Assembly: GCA_017514785.1 (NCBI GenBank)
Contig: JAFWIO010000046.1
Span: 1-59,183, forward strand
Reading direction: 5' to 3'
Origin: Eubacterium sp.
Lineage (GTDB): Bacteria > Bacillota > Clostridia > Lachnospirales > Lachnospiraceae
DNA length: 59,183 bases
Below are positions 36,246 to 44,998 of the stretch, piece by piece. The translations under genes and the position numbers were made by a program. The notes under the pieces were generated by a model that was not told the origin of the DNA, made no database searches, and was given only the letters and a program-made list of their open reading frames with translations. Numbering within the stretch: the first letter of the stretch is position 1; every line of letters begins with the position of its first letter.

Positions 36246-36935
36246 ATGAAGAGATTAATTAAGGCGTTTTATCCGGACGTTTGTCCAAACTGCGACAAAG
36301 TAATAGGAAGGGTAGGTTTATGCGAAGACTGCAAAGGTGCATTTAGAGTATTGAAGCAACCTATTTGTGGAGTATGCGGAAGGACAATGAGCGAGGATGG
36401 TTTCTCGTGTGAAGAATGTAAAAGGATAAAGCACTACTTTAAAAGAAATGTATCTGTGTTTGAATACAGAGGAGATATAAAGGAGAGCATCTATAGATTT
36501 AAATATGGCAATATGAGATGCTACGCCGAATTCTTTGCCGCGGAAGCTGTGAAAAGGTATGGGAAACTTCTTAAGACATGGAAGATAGATGCGATAGTTC
36601 CAGTTCCTATGTATAAACCTAAGCAGAGGAAACGTGGGTACAACCAGGCGGAGGAGTTTGCGAGGTCTTTGGCGAAGGCATGCGGTATCAAGATGGATAA
36701 TAAGCTGCTGGTGCGCTTAAAAGATACTTTGCCAATGAAGACTCTCAGTAAGCAGCAAAGATATGAGAATCTAAAGAAAGCATTCATTGTTAATAAGAAG
36801 AGACAAAAGTACAAGCGAGTGTTAATAGTGGATGATATTTTTACGACGGGAAGCACATTAGATGCGTGCGCAAGAGTTTTAAGGAAAAATGGCGTGGAAG
36901 TGGTGTATGGAATGTGCATTTCGAGCGGTTCATAG
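36246..36935 (+). CDS. comF: ComF-family phosphoribosyltransferase-like competence protein
   Basis: 229-aa cytosolic protein. An N-terminal four-cysteine zinc module (C13, C16, C26, C29) and a second cysteine pair set (CGVCGRT, CEEC) precede the PRTase fold with a PRPP-binding VLIVDDIFTTGST. VPVPMYKPKQRKRGYNQAEEFA is the family hallmark. ComF works with ComFA helicase in DNA uptake; comFA is not next to it here, recD2 is. It ends just before a hairpin and the promoter for the ribosomal/secretion genes. Confidence 0.92.
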   Translation: MKRLIKAFYPDVCPNCDKVIGRVGLCEDCKGAFRVLKQPICGVCGRTMSEDGFSCEECKRIKHYFKRNVSVFEYRGDIKESIYRFKYGNMRCYAEFFAAEAVKRYGKLLKTWKIDAIVPVPMYKPKQRKRGYNQAEEFARSLAKACGIKMDNKLLVRLKDTLPMKTLSKQQRYENLKKAFIVNKKRQKYKRVLIVDDIFTTGSTLDACARVLRKNGVEVVYGMCISSGS

Positions 36936-36964
36936 ACCACAAGATATAGATTAAAACTTGTGGT
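36936..36964 (+). terminator. Hairpin after comF
   Basis: An 8-bp perfect stem (36936-36943 with 36957-36964) directly after the stop codon, without a T-run. It may act with the element at 36970-37022. Confidence 0.5.
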
Positions 36965-36992
36965 TGACGAAGACCTTTTATTCTGTTATATT
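36964..36992 (+). promoter_or_regulatory. Promoter of rpmG-secE-nusG transcription unit
   Basis: TTGACG at 36964-36969, a 17-base spacer and TATATT at 36987-36992. Confidence 0.8.
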
Positions 36993-37022
36993 ATTTAGGC
37001 AGAGACGAGAGGTCTTTTTTTT
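36970..37022 (+). terminator. Read-through terminator overlapping the rpmG promoter
   Basis: AAGACCT (36970-36976) pairs with AGGTCTT (37010-37016), followed by eight Ts. The 5' arm lies in the promoter spacer, so only transcripts entering from comF contain the full stem. Transcripts starting at this promoter escape it, keeping only a 4-bp remnant stem. Confidence 0.5.
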
Positions 37023-37116
37023 GTGCTGAAAATATAGGTATTTATTTGACGCATAATCTTAAGGAAAACTCGATAAATAAAGGGATTTGACCCTTAAAAA
37101 TAGGAAGGTGGATCTT

Positions 37117-37266
37117 ATGAGAACAAAGATTACATTAGAATGTACAGAGTGCAAACAGAGAAACTATGATACTACAAAAGATAAGCAGGCTCATCCAGAC
37201 AGAGTTGAGACTAAAAAATATTGCAAGTTCTGTAAAAAGCACACATTGCACAAAGAGACTAAGTAA
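37117..37266 (+). CDS. rpmG: 50S ribosomal protein L33
   Basis: 49-aa protein with a zinc-ribbon cysteine set C9, C12, C36 and C39 (ECTEC and YCKFC), the zinc-containing C+ form. It starts MRTKITLEC as in the family, with an AGGAAGG site upstream. The order rpmG-secE-nusG is standard in Firmicutes. Confidence 0.93.
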   Translation: MRTKITLECTECKQRNYDTTKDKQAHPDRVETKKYCKFCKKHTLHKETK

Positions 37267-37286
37267 TTATTTTTTGGAGGTTTATC

Positions 37287-37655
37287 ATGGCTAAAGATAA
37301 TAAAGGACAAGGTAAATTCAAGACTTGGTGGACAGGACTAAAGTCTGAATTTTCAAAAATTATATGGCTCAATCGCAAAACTGTTATTAAGCAGACAGTT
37401 ATTGTTATTGTGGTAACTATTATTGTTGGTATTCTAATCACAGTTATTGACTTCTACAGTCAGCTAGGTTTAAAGCAAGTAGTTAGTAAAGCTATGAAGC
37501 AGGATACTACTACAGCAGCTGCTGCACAGCAACAGCCAGTTAGCCAGCAGGCAGTTAAAGAGACTGTAGCTAAGGCACAGAAAGCTAACAAAGCTAAGAA
37601 AGCTGATAACAAGAAAGCAGACACAAAGACAAAGACTACTAAGAAAGCTAATTAA
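37287..37655 (+). CDS. secE: Preprotein translocase subunit SecE with long lysine/alanine/glutamine-rich C-terminal tail
   Basis: Essential SecYEG clamp subunit. Residues 10-34 are the amphipathic helix (FKTWWTGLKSEFSKIIW) and 35-55 the single transmembrane helix, then DFYSQLGLKQVVS. Gram-positive SecE usually ends about here (60-70 aa). This one continues to 122 aa with a low-complexity tail of Thr/Ala, then Gln/Pro, then repeated Lys-Ala. By the normal topology the tail would be on the outer face of the membrane. There is no frameshift: the tail is in frame, uses normal codons and ends before a proper nusG ribosome-binding site. Confidence 0.93.
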   Translation: MAKDNKGQGKFKTWWTGLKSEFSKIIWLNRKTVIKQTVIVIVVTIIVGILITVIDFYSQLGLKQVVSKAMKQDTTTAAAAQQQPVSQQAVKETVAKAQKANKAKKADNKKADTKTKTTKKAN

Positions 37656-37678
37656 TAAGCGATTAAAGGAGCAATAAA

Positions 37679-38200
37679 ATGGCGGAAGCAAGATGGTACG
37701 TTGTTCATACCTATTCAGGATATGAAAACAAAGTAAAAGCTAATATCGAGCAGTCTATCGAGAATAGAAAATTGCACGATACTATATTAGAAGTATCAGT
37801 TCCGACTCAGGAAGTAGTAGAAACTAAGAATGGTAAGACAAAGGTTTCTGAAAAGAAATTGTTACCAGGTTACGTTCTTATAAATATGGTAATGAATGAT
37901 GAGACATGGTACATCGTTAGAAATACTAGAGGTGTTACAGGTTTCGTTGGACCAGGAAGTAAACCAGTTCCACTTTCAGAGGACGAAATGAAGAACTTAG
38001 GCGTTAAGCAGACTGAGAAGATCAACGCTGACTTTGAGATTGGCGATATGGTTGCTGCTATCGACGGTGTTTGGAACGGCACAGCAGGTGTTGTTAAGAG
38101 AATTGACGAAGGTAAGCAGACAGTTACTATTAACGTGGATATGTTTGGTAGAGAGACTCCTGTTGAACTTAAGTTCGCAGAAGTTAAGAAGATGAGATAG
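37679..38200 (+). CDS. nusG: Transcription termination/antitermination protein NusG
   Basis: 173-aa RNA polymerase-associated factor. The NGN domain (ARWYVVHTYSGYENKVKANIE, LLPGYVLINM, GFVGPGSKPVPL) is followed by the KOW domain (FEIGDMVAAIDGVWNGTAGVVKRID). The length is normal and nothing is missing. It is the last gene before the L1-site-controlled rplK-rplA unit. Confidence 0.96.
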   Translation: MAEARWYVVHTYSGYENKVKANIEQSIENRKLHDTILEVSVPTQEVVETKNGKTKVSEKKLLPGYVLINMVMNDETWYIVRNTRGVTGFVGPGSKPVPLSEDEMKNLGVKQTEKINADFEIGDMVAAIDGVWNGTAGVVKRIDEGKQTVTINVDMFGRETPVELKFAEVKKMR

Positions 38201-38256
38201 TTATAACGAGAAATCGTTTTATACTAGATGAATGTCATACACTGACACGTATGGCA

Positions 38257-38283
38257 GTGGGAGGGGTCCCCCGATAATACCAC
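38257..38283 (+). promoter_or_regulatory. L1-binding-type regulatory site upstream of rplK
   Basis: The mRNA pattern GTGGGAGG, a short internal loop, CCG-ATAAT-ACCAC (38257-38260 pairs with 38280-38283) matches the known ribosomal protein L1 target that mimics its 23S rRNA site. It lies 21 bases ahead of the rplK start. Confidence 0.75.
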
Positions 38284-38304
38284 GAATTTTTAGGAGGTGC
38301 CAAA

Positions 38305-38730
38305 ATGGCAAAGAAAGTAGAAGGTTATATCAAATTACAGATTGAAGCTGGAAAAGCTACTCCAGCACCACCTGTAGGACCAGCGTTAGGACAGTATGGA
38401 CTTAACATTGCACAGTTCACAAAAGACTTCAACGCTAGAACTCAGGATCAACCAGGAATGATTATTCCTGTAGTTATCACTGTATACCAAGATAAGAGTT
38501 TCAGTTTTATTACTAAGACTCCACCAGCAGCAGTTCTTCTAAAGAAGGCAGCTAAGATTGGTAAGGGTGCAGGTAACTCACTTACAGAAACTGTAGCAAC
38601 AGTTACTAGAGCAGACCTAGAATCTATTGCAGAGATAAAGATGAAAGACCTTAATGCCGCTAACATGGACACAGCTTGCAGCATGATTGCTGGTACAGCT
38701 CGTAGCATGGGTATCAAGGTAGAAGACTAA
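38305..38730 (+). CDS. rplK: 50S ribosomal protein L11
   Basis: 141-aa protein of the GTPase-associated centre. [31 protein letters not shown] and the C-terminal rRNA-binding [12 protein letters not shown] are invariant features. It has a strong AGGAGG site. Expression is probably under L1 feedback through the site just upstream. Confidence 0.97.
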   Translation: MAKKVEGYIKLQIEAGKATPAPPVGPALGQYGLNIAQFTKDFNARTQDQPGMIIPVVITVYQDKSFSFITKTPPAAVLLKKAAKIGKGAGNSLTETVATVTRADLESIAEIKMKDLNAANMDTACSMIAGTARSMGIKVED

Positions 38731-38762
38731 TAGGAAGTCAAAAGTAATATTATTTGATAAAA

Positions 38763-38790
38763 AGTGGGAGGTTTATCCGTTATTACCACT
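38763..38790 (+). promoter_or_regulatory. Second L1-binding-type site, upstream of rplA
   Basis: AGTGGGAGG, a short loop, TCCGTTATT, then ACCACT (38763-38767 pairs with 38786-38790). It is the same motif as at 38257-38283, here immediately before the AGGAGG of rplA. Confidence 0.8.
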
Positions 38791-38801
38791 AGGAGGTATT
38801 T

Positions 38802-39494
38802 ATGAGAGGAAAGAATTACGTAGATTCAGCAAAAGAAATCGATAGAGATAAAAAATACGATATCGAAGAAGCTGTATCTTTAGTTAAAAAAAGCGCAAAA
38901 GCTAAATTTGATGAGACAGTAGAACTACACATCAGAACTGGTTGTGATGGACGTCACGCTGAACAGCAGATCCGTGGTGCCGTAGTATTACCAAACGGTA
39001 CAGGTAAAGATGTTAAGGTTTTAGTATTTGCTAAAGGACCTAAGGCTGACGAAGCTGAAGCAGCTGGTGCAGATTATGTAGGTGCAGATGATCTTGTAAC
39101 AAAGATTACATCTGAAAACTGGTTCGACTATGATGTAGTAATTGCTACACCAGATATGATGGGTGTTGTTGGTAAACTTGGTCGTGTATTTGGACCAAAA
39201 GGTTTAATGCCTAACCCAAAAGCTGGTACAGTTACAATGGACATCACAAAAGCAGTGGAAGAAGCAAAGGCTGGTAAGATCGAGTACAGACTTGATAAGG
39301 CTAATATCATCCACGTACCTGTTGGTAAGGCTTCATTCTCAGAGGACGCTTTAGTTCAAAACTACAACGCTCTTCTAGAGGCAATCAACAAAGCTAAGCC
39401 AGCATCACTTAAGGGAACTTACCTTAAGACAATTACATTGACATCAACTATGGGACCTGGTGTAAGAGTTAAGGCCGACAAAGTAGAAGAATAA
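38802..39494 (+). CDS. rplA: 50S ribosomal protein L1
   Basis: 230-aa L1-stalk protein and translational autoregulator. Family segments include [23 protein letters not shown], the hinge [21 protein letters not shown] and [17 protein letters not shown]. The two L1-type mRNA sites around rplK imply feedback on both genes. Confidence 0.97.
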   Translation: MRGKNYVDSAKEIDRDKKYDIEEAVSLVKKSAKAKFDETVELHIRTGCDGRHAEQQIRGAVVLPNGTGKDVKVLVFAKGPKADEAEAAGADYVGADDLVTKITSENWFDYDVVIATPDMMGVVGKLGRVFGPKGLMPNPKAGTVTMDITKAVEEAKAGKIEYRLDKANIIHVPVGKASFSEDALVQNYNALLEAINKAKPASLKGTYLKTITLTSTMGPGVRVKADKVEE

Positions 39495-39505
39495 TCAGAC
39501 CCAAG

Positions 39506-39534
39506 TTGACAATAAATTTCAAGTGTGATATATT
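39506..39534 (+). promoter_or_regulatory. Promoter of rplJ-rplL
   Basis: Consensus TTGACA at 39506-39511, a 17-base spacer and TATATT at 39529-39534, located after rplA. Confidence 0.9.
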
Positions 39535-39539
39535 TTCAC

Positions 39540-39680
39540 ACGATGGTTATATACCAAATGCCGAAGACAGTAGGTGTCGTAAGACGTAAACGTAGTGCCT
39601 ACCGAGGATTTAGTAAAGACTATTTAATTTTAGACTTTATACCTCTCTGTCTTTGGATGGAGAGGTTTTTCTTATATAAA
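39540..39680 (+). ncRNA. L10-type ribosomal leader with attenuator
   Basis: Structured leader upstream of rplJ. It contains the hallmark CCGAAGACAGTAGGTG (about 39559-39574) and the complementary CCTACCGAGG (about 39598-39607), typical of the Firmicute L10 leader bound by L10-(L12)4. A terminator hairpin follows (39641-39647 with 39660-39666, then TTTTTC). Autogenous attenuation of rplJL is inferred from this arrangement. Confidence 0.85.
39641..39672 (+). terminator. Attenuator terminator of L10 leader
   Basis: ACCTCTC/GAGAGGT stem, a 12-base loop and a T-run, 60 bases ahead of rplJ. Confidence 0.8.
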
Positions 39681-39731
39681 GCCTCAAAAGCATATGGTGT
39701 AAACCGAAAAATAATTATAAGGAGGCAGAAG

Positions 39732-40505
39732 ATGGCAAAAGTAGAATTAAAGCAACCTGTTATTGATGAGATTTCAGAGTTAATCGATGGTGCTGCTACA
39801 GTTGTACTTGCTGACTACCGTGGACTTACTGTTGCAGAAGATACAGATCTTCGTAGACAGCTAAGAGAAGCTGGTGTTACATACAAAGTATACAAGAACA
39901 GCATGATGAACTTTGCTTTCAAAGACACAGAGTTTGCTGATTTGTCACAGCATCTAGCAGGCCCAACAGCTATCGCAGTTTGTAAGGAAGATGCCACAGC
40001 AGCAGCTAGAATCCTAGCTAAGTTCGCTAAGAACGCTGAGGCACTTGAAATCAAAGGCGGTGTAGTAGAAGGTGTTTACTATGATGCAGCTGGTATTGGT
40101 ACTATTGCAAGTATTCCTGCAAGAGACGAGTTACTCGCTACATTGCTTGGATCACTCAAGTCACCAATGGCAGACTTCGCTCGTGTTATTAAGCAGATTG
40201 CTGAAAAAGACGGCGAAGAAGTAGCTGAAGAAGCAGAAGAAGCTAAGACTGAAGAGGCTCCTGCAGAGGAAGCAGCTGAAGAAAAAGCTGATGATGCAAA
40301 GGAAGAAGCTACAGAGGAAAAGGCTGAGGAAGCTCCTGCAGAGGAAGCCCAAGAAGAAGAGGCTCCAGCAGAAGAAGAGAAAGCCGAGGAAGCAACTGAA
40401 GAGGAAGCTCCAGCCGAAGAAGCAGAAGAAGCTGCTGAGGAAGCTGAAGAAACTCCAGCCGAAGAAGAGGCTGAAGAAGAAGCTCCTGCTGAAGATGCAG
40501 AATAA
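39732..40505 (+). CDS. rplJ: 50S ribosomal protein L10 with ~97-residue acidic C-terminal extension
   Basis: Base of the L7/L12 stalk. Residues 1-160 are a normal L10 (VVLADYRGLTVAEDTDLRRQLREAG, YKNSMMNFAF, SPMADFARVIKQIAEK). Residues 161-257 form an extra tail almost entirely of Glu, Ala, Pro, Lys and Thr in EEAPAEEAxEE-like units, with no aromatic residue. L10 usually ends near 165-175. The tail follows directly on the helix that binds L12 dimers. The start at 39732 has AAGGAGG; the open frame running back to 39525 is just the leader RNA. A shorter [10 protein letters not shown]-like end also occurs on RpoC. Confidence 0.95.
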   Translation: MAKVELKQPVIDEISELIDGAATVVLADYRGLTVAEDTDLRRQLREAGVTYKVYKNSMMNFAFKDTEFADLSQHLAGPTAIAVCKEDATAAARILAKFAKNAEALEIKGGVVEGVYYDAAGIGTIASIPARDELLATLLGSLKSPMADFARVIKQIAEKDGEEVAEEAEEAKTEEAPAEEAAEEKADDAKEEATEEKAEEAPAEEAQEEEAPAEEEKAEEATEEEAPAEEAEEAAEEAEETPAEEEAEEEAPAEDAE

Positions 40506-40543
40506 TCAATTTAGAAAAAGAAATTTAATTGGAGGATTTTAAA

Positions 40544-40912
40544 ATGACTACAGAAGAAATTATTGAAGTTATAAAAGGTTTATCAGTATTAGAATTAAAC
40601 GACCTTGTAAAAGCTTGTGAAGAAGAGTTTGGTGTATCTGCAGCAGCAGGTGTTGTTATGGCTGGTGGTGCAGCAGGCGGAGACGCTGGCGCAGCTGACA
40701 AGGACGAGTTTGACGTAGAGCTAACAGAAGTTGGTGATCAGAAGGTTAAGGTTATCAAGGCTGTTAAGGATGCTACAGGTCTAGGACTTAAGGAAGCTAA
40801 GGAATTAGTTGATGGCGCTCCTAAGGTTATCAAAGAGGGTGCTCCTAAGGAAGAAGCTGAAGCTCTTAAGACTCAGATCGAGGAAGTTGGCGCTACAGTT
40901 ACTCTTAAATAA
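40544..40912 (+). CDS. rplL: 50S ribosomal protein L7/L12
   Basis: 122-aa stalk protein that recruits translation factors. The N-terminal dimerisation region ([31 protein letters not shown]), a flexible Ala/Gly hinge and the C-terminal domain with [29 protein letters not shown] are all normal. The ATG at 40544 follows GGAGG; the TTG at 40529 is within that site. Confidence 0.97.
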   Translation: MTTEEIIEVIKGLSVLELNDLVKACEEEFGVSAAAGVVMAGGAAGGDAGAADKDEFDVELTEVGDQKVKVIKAVKDATGLGLKEAKELVDGAPKVIKEGAPKEEAEALKTQIEEVGATVTLK

Positions 40913-40931
40913 TCGAATACTATTTAAAATT

Positions 40932-40968
40932 AAAAGAGTTTGGATTTGTTTCCAAACTCTTTTTTTAT
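40932..40968 (+). terminator. Strong terminator after rplL
   Basis: A 13-bp perfect stem (40932-40944 with 40951-40963), a 6-base loop and seven or more Ts. Confidence 0.95.
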
Positions 40969-40985
40969 GCAATAAATTATTTTTC

Positions 40986-41014
40986 TTGACTTTACAAGTC
41001 CTATTTGTTACAAT
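40986..41014 (+). promoter_or_regulatory. Promoter of rpoBC
   Basis: TTGACT at 40986-40991, a 17-base spacer and TACAAT at 41009-41014. The leader of about 130 bases to rpoB contains only weak hairpins. Confidence 0.85.
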
Positions 41015-41150
41015 GAAAGTCGCTGTTTATGCGGCCTTTTATTTTTGCGCCCAAAAACCCCTATTTTAAAGGGATTCTGAGCAAAAAACTAATAAAATTA
41101 AGTATAAATAGCAGAAACTTTATTTAATTAACTTTAAAGGAGAAATGTCA

Positions 41151-44100
41151 ATGGAGAAGAACAGAATTCGTCCTGTGAAAGCAGGAAAAGGAATGAGAAT
41201 GAGCTATTCTAGACAAAAAGATGTGCTAGACATTCCTAATTTGATCGAAGTTCAGAGAGATTCATATGACTGGTTCTGCACAGAAGGCCTAAGAGAAGTG
41301 CTTGATAGTGTATCTCCAATCGAGAGTCACGATCAAAACTTGAGCTTAGAGTTTATTGACTTCGAAGTGTGTGAAGACGAGAAGAAGTACTCTATCGAAG
41401 AGTGTAAAGAAAGAGATGCTACTTACTCAGCTCCACTTCGTGTTAAAGTGCGCCTTCATAATAAGGAAACAGGTGAAATCACTGAACACACAATTTTTAT
41501 GGGTGACTTACCACTCATGACAAAGACAGGTACTTTCGTAATTAACGGTGCTGAGCGTGTAATCGTTTCTCAGCTAGTTAGATCACCAGGTATCTACTTT
41601 GACGTAGAAAACGATAAGATTGGTAAAGAACTTTACTCATCACAGATTATACCTATTAGAGGTGCGTGGTTAGAATATGAAACAGATTCTAACGACATCT
41701 TTAACGTGCGTGTAGATAGAGCTAGAAAAGTTCCTGTAACTACACTTGTTAGAGCGCTAGGTGTTTCAACAGATGAAGAAATCCTAGAGATGTTTGGCGA
41801 TGAGGCAAAGATCAAAGCTACATTAGAAAAGGATAACACTGAGGACTACGAGAGTGGTCTTAAAGAAGTGTATGCAAAGATTCGTCCGGGCGAGCCTTTC
41901 AGTAAGGAAAGTGCTGAGAACATTATTGGAAATATGTTCTTTGACGATCACAGATATGATTTAGCTAGAGTTGGTAGATATAAGTACAATAAGAAGCTTG
42001 CTTACAAGAATCGTATTGTAGGATTTACTTTGGCTGAGTCAGTAGTAGATCAGAGCACTGGCGAGATTATTGCTAGAAAAGGAAAGACTGTGGATGAGGA
42101 ACTTGCTATCAAGATTCAGAACGCAGCTGTTCCTTCAGTTACAGTTGAAATAGAAGTTCAAGGCGAGAACGGACCAGAGAAGTCTACAGAAAAAGTTATG
42201 TCTAACATGGCTGTAGATATTCAAAACTATGTGAAGTTCGACGCTTCTGAATATGGTATTAACGAGGATGTTTACTATCCAGCATTGATGGAACTTATGG
42301 CTGAGAATAAAAAGGTTGCTGACCTTAAGGAAGCTATTAAGAAGAACACTGCTAAGTTGATGCCTAAACATATTACAAAAGAAGATATTTTTGCATCTAT
42401 TAACTATTGTATGAATATCGAAAAAGGTATTGGTACTACAGATGACATCGACCACTTAGGAAACAGACGTATCCGTGCGGTTGGTGAGCTACTTCAGAAC
42501 CAGTATCGTATCGGTTTCTCAAGAATGGAAAGAGTCGTTAAAGAAAGAATGACTAACCAGGATTTGGAAACTGTATCTCCACAGACATTAATTAATATTA
42601 AACCTGTAACAGCTGCTGTTAAGGAATTCTTCGGAGGTTCACAGTTGTCACAGTTTATGGACCAAAACAACCCACTTGGTGAGTTGACACACAAGAGACG
42701 TCTATCAGCCCTAGGTCCTGGTGGTCTTTCAAGAGACCGTGCCGGATTTGAGGTCCGTGACGTTCACTATACTCACTACGGAAGAATGTGTCCTATCGAG
42801 ACACCTGAAGGACCAAACATCGGTCTTATCAACTCATTTGCTACATACGCTAGACTAAATGAGTACGGTTTTGTTGAGGCTCCATATAGAGTAGTAGATA
42901 AAAAGAATAAGAATAACCCTGTAGTTACAGATGAAGTTGTTTACTTGGCAGCAGACGAGGAAGATAACTACACAGTAGCACAGGCTAACGAACCTTTGGA
43001 CGACAAAGGACACTTCGTTAACAATAACGTATCAGGTCGTTACAGAGAGGAAATTTCACAGTTCCCTAAATCAAGAATTGATTTGATGGACGTTTCACCT
43101 AAGATGGTATTCTCAATTGCCACATCAATGATTCCTTTCTTGCAGAACGACGACGCCAACCGTGCGCTAATGGGATCAAACATGCAGCGTCAGGCAGTGC
43201 CTCTAATGACTACTGAAGCTCCAGTAATCGGTACAGGTATGGAAGCAAAGGCTGCTGTAGACTCAGGTGTGTGCGTAGTGGCAGAACATCCGGGTGAAGT
43301 TATCAGATCTTCATCAGAAGAAATCACTATCAAGAATAGTGATAACAAAGAAGAGCAGACATACAAACTACTTAAGTTTGCTAGAAGTAACCAGTCAAAC
43401 TGCTACAACCAGAGACCAATCGTTTCAATTGGCGATAAGGTAGAGGCCGGCGAAGTTATTGCCGATGGTGCATCTACATCAAACGGTGAGATTGCCCTAG
43501 GTAAGAACCCACTAATCGGTTTCATGACTTGGGAAGGTTACAACTACGAGGATGCTGTACTTCTAAGTGAAAGACTAGTTCAGGATGATGTTTACACATC
43601 TATTCATATAGAAGAATACGAAACTGAAGCTAGAGATACAAAGCTAGGACCAGAAGAAATCACAAACGATGTAGCTGGTGTTGGTGAAGAAGCTAGAAAG
43701 AACTTGGACGAGAGAGGAATTATCAGAATCGGTGCTGAAGTAAGAGCCGGTGATATCCTTGTTGGTAAGGTTACTCCTAAGGGAGAAACTGAACTTACTC
43801 CAGAAGAGAGACTTCTTCGTGCTATCTTTGGTGAGAAGGCTAGAGAGGTTAGAGATACATCTCTTAAAGTACCTCATGGTCAGTCAGGTATCGTAGTGGA
43901 TACAAAGGTATTTGAGAGAAAGGCTGGAGACGAGCTTCCACCTGGAGTGAACGAATCAGTTCGCATCTATGTTGCTCAGAAGAGAAAGATCTCTGTTGGT
44001 GATAAGATGGCTGGTCGTCACGGTAACAAGGGTGTAGTTTCTCGTGTACTTCCTGTAGAGGATATGCCATTCCTACCAAACGGTCGTCCACTTGATATCG

Positions 44101-44981
44101 TACTTAACCCATTGGGCGTGCCTTCACGTATGAACATTGGACAGGTACTAGAAATCCACTTGTCACTTGCTGCTAAGGTGCTAGGATTTAACATCGCTAC
44201 ACCAGTATTTGACGGAGCAGACGAGAATGACATCATGGATACACTAGAGCTTGCTAATGATTATGCAAACATGGAATTCAAGGACTTCAAAGCTAAGTAC
44301 AATGGCGTGCTAGTGAAAGAAGTTATGAAATACTTAGAGGATAACCAAGCTCACAGAGATGAGTGGAAAGGTGTTCCTATCAGAAGAGATGGTAAGGTAT
44401 TACTTCGTGATGGTAGAACTGGTGATTACTTTGACAACCCAGTTACAATCGGTTTCATGCACTACTTGAAACTTCACCACTTAGTAGACGATAAGATTCA
44501 TGCTCGTTCAACTGGTCCTTACTCACTTGTTACTCAGCAGCCACTTGGTGGTAAAGCTCAGTTCGGTGGACAGAGATTTGGTGAGATGGAAGTTTGGGCA
44601 CTTGAAGCTTACGGTGCATCTTACACACTTCAAGAAATCCTTACAGTTAAGTCTGATGATGTGGTTGGTCGTGTTAAGACATACGAAGCTATTATCAATG
44701 GCAAGAGTATTCCACAGGCTGGTATTCCAGAGTCCTTCAAGGTACTTATTAAGGAACTTCAGTCACTATCACTTGACGTTAAGGTGCTAGACGAGAACGA
44801 CAAAGAAGTTGAAATTAGAGAGAGCCAGGATTACGGCGATACATCTTTCAACTCAATCTTGAATAGCGATAAAAACTACGGCAAAAAAGAAACTATGAGT
44901 GATATGCAAAAAGCAGGATTCAGCGCAGACGAGGGCGTAGATAAGAACCTTGATGTGATGGATGCTGAGGATGCAGAATAA
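41151..44981 (+). CDS. rpoB: DNA-directed RNA polymerase subunit beta
   Basis: 1276-aa catalytic subunit. The rifampicin-binding region reads [45 protein letters not shown]. The active-site [10 protein letters not shown] and the C-terminal [24 protein letters not shown] are present. The ATG at 41151, eight bases after AAAGGAG, is preferred; the ATG at 41145 is only two bases from that site. The C-terminus ends in acidic DVMDAEDAE. rpoC follows after 17 bases. Confidence 0.97.
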   Translation: MEKNRIRPVKAGKGMRMSYSRQKDVLDIPNLIEVQRDSYDWFCTEGLREVLDSVSPIESHDQNLSLEFIDFEVCEDEKKYSIEECKERDATYSAPLRVKVRLHNKETGEITEHTIFMGDLPLMTKTGTFVINGAERVIVSQLVRSPGIYFDVENDKIGKELYSSQIIPIRGAWLEYETDSNDIFNVRVDRARKVPVTTLVRALGVSTDEEILEMFGDEAKIKATLEKDNTEDYESGLKEVYAKIRPGEPFSKESAENIIGNMFFDDHRYDLARVGRYKYNKKLAYKNRIVGFTLAESVVDQSTGEIIARKGKTVDEELAIKIQNAAVPSVTVEIEVQGENGPEKSTEKVMSNMAVDIQNYVKFDASEYGINEDVYYPALMELMAENKKVADLKEAIKKNTAKLMPKHITKEDIFASINYCMNIEKGIGTTDDIDHLGNRRIRAVGELLQNQYRIGFSRMERVVKERMTNQDLETVSPQTLINIKPVTAAVKEFFGGSQLSQFMDQNNPLGELTHKRRLSALGPGGLSRDRAGFEVRDVHYTHYGRMCPIETPEGPNIGLINSFATYARLNEYGFVEAPYRVVDKKNKNNPVVTDEVVYLAADEEDNYTVAQANEPLDDKGHFVNNNVSGRYREEISQFPKSRIDLMDVSPKMVFSIATSMIPFLQNDDANRALMGSNMQRQAVPLMTTEAPVIGTGMEAKAAVDSGVCVVAEHPGEVIRSSSEEITIKNSDNKEEQTYKLLKFARSNQSNCYNQRPIVSIGDKVEAGEVIADGASTSNGEIALGKNPLIGFMTWEGYNYEDAVLLSERLVQDDVYTSIHIEEYETEARDTKLGPEEITNDVAGVGEEARKNLDERGIIRIGAEVRAGDILVGKVTPKGETELTPEERLLRAIFGEKAREVRDTSLKVPHGQSGIVVDTKVFERKAGDELPPGVNESVRIYVAQKRKISVGDKMAGRHGNKGVVSRVLPVEDMPFLPNGRPLDIVLNPLGVPSRMNIGQVLEIHLSLAAKVLGFNIATPVFDGADENDIMDTLELANDYANMEFKDFKAKYNGVLVKEVMKYLEDNQAHRDEWKGVPIRRDGKVLLRDGRTGDYFDNPVTIGFMHYLKLHHLVDDKIHARSTGPYSLVTQQPLGGKAQFGGQRFGEMEVWALEAYGASYTLQEILTVKSDDVVGRVKTYEAIINGKSIPQAGIPESFKVLIKELQSLSLDVKVLDENDKEVEIRESQDYGDTSFNSILNSDKNYGKKETMSDMQKAGFSADEGVDKNLDVMDAEDAE

Positions 44982-44998
44982 GGAAGGAGGAGATTAAA

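Noticed and set aside
37456-37655. Frameshift explaining the odd SecE C-terminus
   Set aside because: The tail is in frame with normal codons, ends in a proper stop and is followed by a correctly spaced nusG start.
39525-39731. Open frame extending rplJ upstream by 69 codons
   Set aside because: It covers the rplJ promoter, the L10 leader and the attenuator. The ATG at 39732 has a perfect ribosome-binding site and the family N-terminus.
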